64,000 nt of DNA from contig NZ_JAKILA010000003.1 of the NCBI RefSeq assembly GCF_023283885.1, positions 62,001 to 126,000 of the forward strand, read 5' to 3'. Source of the DNA: Shewanella basaltis. Lineage in GTDB: Bacteria > Pseudomonadota > Gammaproteobacteria > Enterobacterales > Shewanellaceae. The notes below the pieces were generated by a model that was not told where the DNA came from, searched no databases, and saw nothing but the letters and a program-made list of their open reading frames with translations. Position numbers and translations under genes: made by a program. Shown one piece after another: positions 30,597 through 37,589 of this stretch; positions within the stretch are counted from its first letter, which is position 1; each line of letters starts with the position of its first letter.

Positions 30597-31910
30597 TTGC
30601 TGGATAAGCTAGGTGGTATTGCGCTAAAAGCTGATGCGGTATCTTGGTTATTAACCCCCCGAGATTTTAAACAAGCATTATTAGCTAAAATTGCGTCCGC
30701 AACATCTTCAATTTACATTGCCGCTTTATACGTTGAAGACGATGAAGCCGGCCGTGAAGTATTGCATGCATTATTAGCCGCTAAAGCCCGCCAACCAGAT
30801 TTAGACATCAAAGTATTAGTGGATTATCATCGTGCCAGACGCGGCTTAATTGGTCATAAAGGCGACAGTGGTAATTACATTCTTTATCGTAATTTGATGG
30901 CTGAAGCATCGCATCCTTTTGATATTATCGGTGTACCGGTAAAATCGCGGGAGTTTATGGGTGTACTCCATCTTAAGGGCTTTATTATTGATGATGCGGT
31001 GATTTACAGTGGTGCGAGCATCAATAATATTTACCTTCACCAACAAGACAAATATCGTTTTGATCGTTATCACTTGATTGAAAGCGTAGAGTTAGCCCGC
31101 AGTATGCGCGACATGATAAAGCAAGAGATTGTAAGCGATAGTGCTGTGAGTTTATTAAGCCAGCCAGTAAACCAAGATGACAGCCCTGAAAAGCAGGAGA
31201 TCAAGAGCTTTAAGCATCGACTGTCTCAAGCGCAATATCAATACAAAAGCACGACGGTGGGTAACCGGGTGACGCCTTTACTAGGACTTGGTCGCAAACA
31301 TAATTTACTCAACGATACTGTGATTAAATTAGTCGAGTCTTCTAAGCAACACTTGTTTATTTGCACTCCTTACTTTAATCCGCCTGCAATATTAAATCGT
31401 GCATTGGCTAAACATCTTCGTGCAGGTAAAAAGATTGATATTGTTGTTGGAGACAAAACGGCCAACGATTTTTATATTCCCCCAGAGCAAGATTTTTCAA
31501 CTATTGGTGCGCTGCCATACATGTATGAGCAATCGTTACGAAAATTTGCTAAAAGTCAGCAATGGGCTATCGACAATGGCCAGCTCAATATTCATCTGTG
31601 GAAAGATGGTATTAACAGCTTCCATTTAAAAGGTATTAGTGCAGACAACCGCAAGCATTTGATTACCGGTTCTAATCTCAATCCTCGTGCTTGGGCACTG
31701 GATTTAGAAAATGGCTTGTTATTACATGATGAGTCGGGCAGCTGGAAACACTCTTTTATTGCCGAGCAGCAACATATTTTAGTGCACACAAAGAGACTGT
31801 TTCACTATAGTCAAATTGATACCTTACATAAATATCCCAAGCCGGTTAAAAAGATTATGAATCGCATTCGCCGTTTAAAAGCTGACTTTTTATTGCGCCG
31901 TATTCTATAA
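30597..31910 (+). CDS. pssA: Phosphatidylserine synthase (CDP-diacylglycerol--serine O-phosphatidyltransferase)
   Basis: Makes phosphatidylserine from CDP-diacylglycerol and serine, the first committed step to phosphatidylethanolamine. It is the phospholipase-D-type (subclass I) enzyme of gammaproteobacteria. Two HKD-like motifs are visible: VLHLKGFIIDDAVIYSGASI near residue 120 and SFHLKGISADNRKHLITGSN near 345. VGDKTANDFYIPPEQDFSTIG is near-identical to E. coli. I place the start at TTG 30597 because AAGGAGG (30585-30591) is spaced 5 bases from it, giving 437 residues (E. coli 451). Ends with the basic tail RIRRLKADFLLRRIL, as in E. coli. A perfect terminator follows. Confidence 0.93.
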   Translation: MLDKLGGIALKADAVSWLLTPRDFKQALLAKIASATSSIYIAALYVEDDEAGREVLHALLAAKARQPDLDIKVLVDYHRARRGLIGHKGDSGNYILYRNLMAEASHPFDIIGVPVKSREFMGVLHLKGFIIDDAVIYSGASINNIYLHQQDKYRFDRYHLIESVELARSMRDMIKQEIVSDSAVSLLSQPVNQDDSPEKQEIKSFKHRLSQAQYQYKSTTVGNRVTPLLGLGRKHNLLNDTVIKLVESSKQHLFICTPYFNPPAILNRALAKHLRAGKKIDIVVGDKTANDFYIPPEQDFSTIGALPYMYEQSLRKFAKSQQWAIDNGQLNIHLWKDGINSFHLKGISADNRKHLITGSNLNPRAWALDLENGLLLHDESGSWKHSFIAEQQHILVHTKRLFHYSQIDTLHKYPKPVKKIMNRIRRLKADFLLRRIL

Positions 31911-31942
31911 TCGTTATTGAGTTATTTTGCTTACCTATTTGT

Positions 31943-31973
31943 ATTCATCACTCAATGAGTGATGAATTTTTTT
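31943..31973 (+). terminator. Rho-independent terminator after pssA
   Basis: ATTCATCACTC and GAGTGATGAAT form an 11-bp perfect stem with loop AAT, followed by seven T. It overlaps the in-frame upstream extension of the next gene, which argues for the later start of tapT. Confidence 0.9.
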
Positions 31974-31988
31974 ATTTTAGAGTCTGAT

Positions 31989-32792
31989 ATGAATCAAGTT
32001 GTAAACCCAGGTTCAAAAGCGCCAATTCATGCGGTGCATCGTTTGTATGCTTATCGCAAGTCACTGTCGACAAAACCGTTTGGCGCGCGGGGTAAAAAGC
32101 TTATTCGTTGTGAGTTATGCTTGTTAGGTGAGTTATTTTGTACCTGTAAACATCGTCAATATTTAGCCACTAAAGTGAGCTTTATGTTGTTGATGTATAA
32201 CGATGAAGTGTTAAAACCGACAAATAGTGGCCGTTTGATTGCCGATCTGATACCCGATACTCATGCTTTTTTGTGGACCCGTACCGATACCGACAAAGGT
32301 ATGTTGGCATTGCTTAGTGATGAACGTTATCAACCCTACTTAGTGTTTCCGCAGCAATATATTGAAGCTAATCAAGCCGTAGTGAGCCAAATTTTGCCAG
32401 AAAATTTGCAGCAACTGGACGGTAAACAGAAAATACCACTACTGGTAATGCTTGATGGTAGTTGGCGTGAAGCAATAAAAATGTATCGTAAAAGTCCATA
32501 CTTACATAATATGCCGGTATTGTCCTTTGCACCTGAAACCCTCGCGACTTATGCATTACGCAAAGGCAGTCACGACTTTCAATTAGGAACCGCTGAAGTG
32601 GCGTCTTTAGCATTAACTGCGGCACAGGAACCACAAAATGGTGCTGCATTATCTGCGTGGTTTGATTTGTTTGTAGAGTCGTCGTTGCTTGGGCGTAATC
32701 GTCGAGCAAAAGAAACGCTTACTCCAATTAATCAGTACATTAATGCGTTTACTGATGCATTAGCCGTTAGCCTGGCAACCGATGAGCGATAA
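31989..32792 (+). CDS. tapT: DTW-domain tRNA-uridine aminocarboxypropyltransferase
   Basis: A 267-residue DTW-domain protein of the YfiP/TapT family, which transfers the aminocarboxypropyl group of SAM to U47 of tRNA (acp3U). The N-terminal cysteine cluster IRCELCLLGELFCTC near residue 40 and the motif VMLDGSWREAIKMYRKSPYL near residue 150 are typical; the DGTW core reads DGSW here. RLIADLIPDTHAFLWTRTD near residue 85 fits the family. An upstream GTG in frame lies inside the pssA terminator, so I choose the ATG at 31989. In E. coli yfiP also lies close to pssA. Confidence 0.85.
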   Translation: MNQVVNPGSKAPIHAVHRLYAYRKSLSTKPFGARGKKLIRCELCLLGELFCTCKHRQYLATKVSFMLLMYNDEVLKPTNSGRLIADLIPDTHAFLWTRTDTDKGMLALLSDERYQPYLVFPQQYIEANQAVVSQILPENLQQLDGKQKIPLLVMLDGSWREAIKMYRKSPYLHNMPVLSFAPETLATYALRKGSHDFQLGTAEVASLALTAAQEPQNGAALSAWFDLFVESSLLGRNRRAKETLTPINQYINAFTDALAVSLATDER

Positions 32793-32992
32793 CTTGCTTT
32801 GAAAGAGCAACCATTGCACCATCGCAACACCTTAATCAAAAACGGCTGGAATTATGCATAGTGGTCAATTATTTACACGTAATGGTGTGAGCTAAGCATG
32901 CTGAACTATTTGCATCTTGTCGCGTTATAAACGATGCTAACTTGATAGAAAGACAATTAACCTTGATTGCTTAAGGATTATAGAACCACATT

Positions 32993-33352
32993 ATGCAAGA
33001 CTTGCTCAATAGTGATCGGCAGTACAGCCCACAAAAATTATTAATATTATGTCGACTTGAACCCGGTTGCCTAGGGCCAGATGGCATTGACCATATAGAC
33101 ACATTTTGCCAGTTAGCAGAGCGTGCATTAGCTAACCTCAATGCCGATGTTTGTCAGTGGTTTATTTCTCCTCGCTTTGATAAATCTTTAGTCGAGATCC
33201 AATACAGTCTTGCGGGTAAAGTGCTTCCTCGCGATAAAGCGATTAAGTTTGTACAATCATTTGATCAAAATCTTAACGAGATTGAAGAACGCTTTGAAGA
33301 TAAGCTGACACAACTCATCAACCAATACATTGCACGTAAAAATACTCAGTAA
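32993..33352 (+). CDS. Small conserved-type protein of unknown function (119 residues)
   Basis: I do not recognise this family. It is predicted soluble and mildly acidic, with no signal peptide. The middle reads CQWFISPRFDKSLVEIQYSL and the C-terminal third is a likely amphipathic or coiled helix rich in Glu, Asp, Asn and Gln (FVQSFDQNLNEIEERFEDKL). Codon use matches its neighbours. The nearest AAGGA is about 17 bases from the ATG, further than usual, so the start is less certain. It lies 62 bases before the RecQ-family helicase gene on the same strand and may be co-transcribed with it. Confidence 0.65.
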   Translation: MQDLLNSDRQYSPQKLLILCRLEPGCLGPDGIDHIDTFCQLAERALANLNADVCQWFISPRFDKSLVEIQYSLAGKVLPRDKAIKFVQSFDQNLNEIEERFEDKLTQLINQYIARKNTQ

Positions 33353-33414
33353 GCCAGACGTTTATGCTTAGCCCTAAGTGGTTTTGGGTTTAACACTAAA
33401 TACAGGGATAAGTT

Positions 33415-35427
33415 ATGTTTACCAGTAGCGCTAATCATTTTGATGCCAATCCTTCATTCGATTCAGCAACATTGCATGCATTGTTGCAGCAACAATTTGG
33501 ATTTGAGCAATTTAGAGACGGTCAACAGAGTGTTATTGAGACCATTTTAGCCGGCCAGTCAGCACTGGCGATTTTTCCGACAGGCTCAGGTAAGTCTTTG
33601 TGTTATCAATTTTGTGCGCAACAATTACCTCATTTGACCTTGGTGATTTCGCCATTATTGGCGCTAATGAAAGATCAATTGGCATTTTTGGCCAGTAAAG
33701 GCATTGCAGCTGCCAGTATTGACTCTAGTTTGACCTACGAGCAAACCCAACAAGTGATGCGAGATGTACGCGACAAGCGGACTCGGATTTTAATGGTGTC
33801 AGTTGAACGTTTTAAAAATGAGCGCTTTAGGCAATTTTTACATTCTGTACCGATTTCATTATTAGTGGTCGATGAAGCCCACTGTATTTCTGAGTGGGGC
33901 CATAATTTTCGTCCCGATTACTTAAAAATCCCGCAGTTTTGCCAGGCATTTTCAATTCCACAAACATTATTACTAACAGCAACAGCCACGGCGCAAGTGA
34001 AGCATGATATGGCATCGCGTTTTGGTTTAACGCCTGCGCAAATTATTCAAACCGGCTTTTACCGCGCTAACCTTGATTTGTCGGTATTGCCGGTTAGCCA
34101 GCAAGAGAAAAATGATCAATTAGTTAATTGCGTTAATTATTATGCTAACAACGGCCAAACGGGCGCCGGAATTGTGTATGTCACCCTACAACAAACCGCA
34201 GAAGATGTGGCGCAAGTATTAATTAATCAAGGGATTAACGCTCAAGCATATCATGCAGGTATGGAGCAAGCGTCACGGCAAAGTATTCAACAGCAATTTA
34301 TGGACAATCAGGTTCAGGTTATTGTTGCGACTATTGCTTTTGGTATGGGGATTGATAAGTCGGATATTCGTTTTGTTATCCATTATGATTTACCTAAATC
34401 GATTGAAAATTACAGCCAAGAAATTGGCCGGGCAGGGCGCGATGGGCAATTGTCTCATTGTGTAACGTTAGCCAATTTGGACGGATTAAATACAGTAGAG
34501 AATTTTGTCTATGGTGATACGCCAGAGCCCGACAGTATTGAGCAATTGCTTGAAACCATTGCTGATGAAACGGATCAAGGGCGTTGGGAAGTACAAGAAT
34601 TGCCATTATCGACTGACTGCAATATCCGCACTTTGCCGTTAAAAACCCTGTTTGTGCAATTAGAGTTACTTGGGGTAATTAGCCCAAGTTATGCGTATTT
34701 TGCCGAGTTTAAATACCGTTTTGTTGAAGACAAGCACACAATCTTGAATCGTTTTAATGCCGAGCGGCAGGCTTTTTTAAACCAGGTGTTTGAACACACT
34801 CAATTTAAAAAGATTTGGGGCCAATTAGATTTTGATAGTTTGTATCAACAATATGGCGCCGAGCGGCAACGGGTTGTGGCGGCATTAGAGTATTTAGCAG
34901 AGCAGCAGCTGATTATTCTTGAAACTAAGAAAATCACTCAAGTGTATAACGTAAACCAACAGGCCTTTAGCGATCCTACCAAGGTGCACGCATTAGGCGC
35001 ACAGTTAAGCGATTATTTTGCTGATAACGAGCACAAAGAAATAGTGCGAATTAGTCAGCTGGTGGCATTTTTTGAACTCAACACCTGCTTAAGTGCTTCA
35101 TTGGCAGAATACTTTGACGATCATGCGGCTCCTAAATCATGTGGTCATTGCAGTGTTTGTCGTGGCCAAAGTGCGGTACTATCAAAACAAGCGTTAGCGC
35201 CATTACCAGACTCGGCTAACCTTGCTGCACTGCTTGCGCCATTACACCAAGTGGCTCAGGCAAAATCGCTACCCACTGTCACTGTTGCGACTCAGGCTAA
35301 ATTTCTTGCTGGTATGGTGATGCCAAGATTTAGCCGCTTAAAACTGAAACAGTTAGACGGCTTTGGTCGTTTTAGTGCTTATCGATATCAAGATATTCTG
35401 GCTGCTGTTAACAAGGTGAATTCATGA
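33415..35427 (+). CDS. RecQ-family ATP-dependent DNA helicase
   Basis: Superfamily 2 helicase of 670 residues. Motif 0 is FRDGQQSVIETIL near residue 33, Walker A is FPTGSGKSLCYQ at residues 54-65, the DEAH box is VVDEAHCISEWGHNFRPDY at 152-170, motif III is LTATAT near 190, and motif VI is YSQEIGRAGRDGQ near 340. A C-terminal Cys cluster, CGHCSVC near residue 580, may bind zinc. An HRDC-like tail (GFGRFSAYRYQDILAAV) ends the protein. It is longer than E. coli RecQ (609) and somewhat divergent, so it may be a paralogue rather than RecQ itself. It overlaps the next gene by 4 bases (ATGA). Confidence 0.88.
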   Translation: MFTSSANHFDANPSFDSATLHALLQQQFGFEQFRDGQQSVIETILAGQSALAIFPTGSGKSLCYQFCAQQLPHLTLVISPLLALMKDQLAFLASKGIAAASIDSSLTYEQTQQVMRDVRDKRTRILMVSVERFKNERFRQFLHSVPISLLVVDEAHCISEWGHNFRPDYLKIPQFCQAFSIPQTLLLTATATAQVKHDMASRFGLTPAQIIQTGFYRANLDLSVLPVSQQEKNDQLVNCVNYYANNGQTGAGIVYVTLQQTAEDVAQVLINQGINAQAYHAGMEQASRQSIQQQFMDNQVQVIVATIAFGMGIDKSDIRFVIHYDLPKSIENYSQEIGRAGRDGQLSHCVTLANLDGLNTVENFVYGDTPEPDSIEQLLETIADETDQGRWEVQELPLSTDCNIRTLPLKTLFVQLELLGVISPSYAYFAEFKYRFVEDKHTILNRFNAERQAFLNQVFEHTQFKKIWGQLDFDSLYQQYGAERQRVVAALEYLAEQQLIILETKKITQVYNVNQQAFSDPTKVHALGAQLSDYFADNEHKEIVRISQLVAFFELNTCLSASLAEYFDDHAAPKSCGHCSVCRGQSAVLSKQALAPLPDSANLAALLAPLHQVAQAKSLPTVTVATQAKFLAGMVMPRFSRLKLKQLDGFGRFSAYRYQDILAAVNKVNS

Positions 35428-35699
35428 AACCCGTTCCTGAAGCATTATTAAAAAAACACGCCAATTTAGTTCAAAGTGAAGGAGTCACTGTGGTGTCCCA
35501 TACTCAACGAGAGGTGGGTGAGTGGGTATTGCAAACCTTAATGATAGAAAATTGCGATGTACCATTTAAATACAAACGCCCTAAACGCTTTAAAAGCTTG
35601 CAAGGGCAAAAGGTCAATTTGATTTATTATCCATCTAAAGATGTGGTTGCTGGGTTTGAAATTGAAATCATGCAAGTGGTCCGCGTAAGGCGATATTAA
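35424..35699 (+). CDS. Small protein of unknown function translationally coupled to RecQ-family helicase
   Basis: A 91-residue basic protein that I cannot assign. Its ATG overlaps the helicase stop (ATGA at 35424-35427), so translation is probably coupled. Visible features are HTQREVGEWVLQTLMIENC, a very basic patch FKYKRPKRFKSLQGQKV near residues 50-65, and a C-terminal end VVRVRRY. The basic character and coupling suggest a nucleic-acid-related partner of the helicase, but this is only inference. Confidence 0.7.
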   Translation: MKPVPEALLKKHANLVQSEGVTVVSHTQREVGEWVLQTLMIENCDVPFKYKRPKRFKSLQGQKVNLIYYPSKDVVAGFEIEIMQVVRVRRY

Positions 35700-35745
35700 C
35701 TCCCCACTTAGATAATGAGTGACACAGGCATAATCAACTTCATGT

Positions 35746-36309
35746 TTATTGCTCTGTGAAACTAAAATCACCAATGGCACGGAACACTCGATAGCGAAGT
35801 TGTGCCTCTTTTGGTAAATAAAATACCTTGGGTAGTCGACTGTCGTAGTGTTGTGTAATGCTACTGTTGAGTACCACAAATTTTGCTGTTTTAGCATCTG
35901 TACACATCATTTTTGTGCTTGGTCCCTGCAGTATATTGTCGACCTGAAAATATGAGTACCCCCAACCATCTACCGATAGGGTGCGAATGTCGCCCATCAA
36001 ATTGACCCGATTGCAATCGACAAGCTTGTTTTGGCCAATTTGAATTTCAATTAAGTATTCTGACTCATTATTTAATGTTGGCAGTGTTAAAATATGCTGC
36101 ACCATACCCGTGCTTGGTGCAGGGTACATTTTGGTTTCAGCTTGGGGCTGATAATTGTCTTGGCTCATGACGCTAGTGCCAATTACGACTGAGTTAAGTG
36201 AGTTTACATCCACTTTAGGGGTGGCTTGTGCTGCAAAAGGGCTACAGATAAGCGTGCTGATTATCAGTAACCATTGACAGCGCGATGTTGCTTTATTGAT
36301 GTTATTCAT
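35746..36309 (-). CDS. eco: Ecotin-family periplasmic serine protease inhibitor
   Basis: Dimeric inhibitor of chymotrypsin-fold serine proteases, exported to the periplasm. A signal peptide is visible (CQWLLIISTLICSPFAAQA, residues 11-29). The mature part follows ecotin closely: IEIQIGQNKLVDCNRVNLMG near residue 90, LSVDGWGYSYFQVD near 112, and the disulfide cysteines at 99 and 136, 37 apart as in E. coli (50 and 87). In the reactive loop GPSTKMMC, three residues before the second Cys is Lys133, the position of P1 Met84 in E. coli. A Lys there predicts preference for trypsin-like proteases. YRVFRAIGDF ends the fold. Monocistronic, convergent with the helicase operon. Confidence 0.9.
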   Translation of the reverse strand: MNNINKATSRCQWLLIISTLICSPFAAQATPKVDVNSLNSVVIGTSVMSQDNYQPQAETKMYPAPSTGMVQHILTLPTLNNESEYLIEIQIGQNKLVDCNRVNLMGDIRTLSVDGWGYSYFQVDNILQGPSTKMMCTDAKTAKFVVLNSSITQHYDSRLPKVFYLPKEAQLRYRVFRAIGDFSFTEQ

Positions 36310-36539
36310 TCGATTATTCTCACAAAAACGATATACATTAATCTAAAAACACGACCACTGTGGTGGCGTAATAATGTCTAGTGTTTGAGTATAAACGGTT
36401 ATCTAACCGAAAAGGGTTATGTAAATAAATACTCTTTGGTAAAACTTTAGCTAACAATAATTGAGTTTAGTTCACAAGTATGACATAACATACTGATAAC
36501 CTTTGACTCATTGTTTTTTATCATAAGGTATCGTTTTCG

Positions 36540-37562
36540 ATGCATAATAATCAAAATTTAGAACACACGACTCATATATTGCATTTAGCGTTACCTAAAA
36601 TGTCTGAGTTAGCGATACCGGTTACGCCAGAGAACTATGCCATTTGGTATGATTATTTTGCTGAAACCAACCTAAATTTAAAGCGTGCCATTGATGGCCT
36701 TATTGCAAACGATGTTAAGTTTACTCCAGAGGTCAATTTAGGTTTGTATAATCGCTTTATTGAAGAGCGATCACCTGAAATTATTGAAAATGTGCAAATC
36801 GAAACACAAATATTGATTAATAGTTTGGTGAGTAAAATTGAGTTACTCGGTGAGGGTACACAGAATTTTTCGGCTAATTTAAGTGATTTTGGTGCAAAAT
36901 TAGCAACACAACTTAACGCAGATGAATTAAACCTTATTGTGTTAAGTATTGCTGCTGAAGTTGAGCAAGTGATTGCAAATAACCGCCACATGTCCAATAG
37001 CTTAGTGTCTTTGTCTGATGAGATAGCTAACCTTAAGAGTGAGATGGATAATCTCAGTAAAGTTGCCATGACAGATGAGCTGACATCGCTCAATAACCGC
37101 AGAGCCTACGAGTTATTTGCCGCCGAACAAATGACAAAGTTTGCAGATACTCAAACCGTGTGCAGTTTACTCATGATAGATATTGATCATTTTAAATTGT
37201 TTAACGATACATTTGGCCATTTGATTGGCGACAAAGTACTGGCTTATGTCGCGCTTGCCATGAAACAAACCGTAAAAGGTGATGATTTAGTGGCTCGATA
37301 TGGCGGGGAAGAATTTGTGGTGATGTTGCCTAATGCTAAATTACATGACGCAGTCAACGTGGCCGAAAAAATTCGTGAGCGTATTTCGCTTAAAAAATTG
37401 TCTATCGGCAAAGAAAAAAAACAAAATCTAGGCCACATCACTGTGTCTATTGGTGTGGCCACATTGCAAACCGGTGATGATGTCGACACCTTGCTTGCTC
37501 GCGCAGACGAGCGGCTTTATAAAGCCAAAGCATCGGGACGAAATTGTGTCAAATTTGATTAA
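36540..37562 (+). CDS. Diguanylate cyclase (GGDEF domain)
   Basis: Makes the second messenger cyclic di-GMP from GTP. The 340-residue protein has an N-terminal helical, probably coiled-coil sensor region (residues 1-170) without membrane segments, and a GGDEF domain from TDELTSLNNRRAYE at about 178 to the end. The active-site motif is GGEEF at residues 255-259 and metal-binding MIDIDHFKLFND is intact near 212. The usual inhibitory site R-x-x-D five residues before GGEEF reads KGDD, so product inhibition may be altered. The signal sensed is unknown. Monocistronic, convergent with patZ. Confidence 0.9.
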   Translation: MHNNQNLEHTTHILHLALPKMSELAIPVTPENYAIWYDYFAETNLNLKRAIDGLIANDVKFTPEVNLGLYNRFIEERSPEIIENVQIETQILINSLVSKIELLGEGTQNFSANLSDFGAKLATQLNADELNLIVLSIAAEVEQVIANNRHMSNSLVSLSDEIANLKSEMDNLSKVAMTDELTSLNNRRAYELFAAEQMTKFADTQTVCSLLMIDIDHFKLFNDTFGHLIGDKVLAYVALAMKQTVKGDDLVARYGGEEFVVMLPNAKLHDAVNVAEKIRERISLKKLSIGKEKKQNLGHITVSIGVATLQTGDDVDTLLARADERLYKAKASGRNCVKFD

Positions 37563-37589
37563 TTTGACAACAAAATAATTGCAATTGAG

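Noticed and set aside
31959..31988. Upstream in-frame GTG start for the DTW-domain gene
   Set aside because: It lies inside the perfect terminator hairpin of pssA and adds residues not seen in the family.
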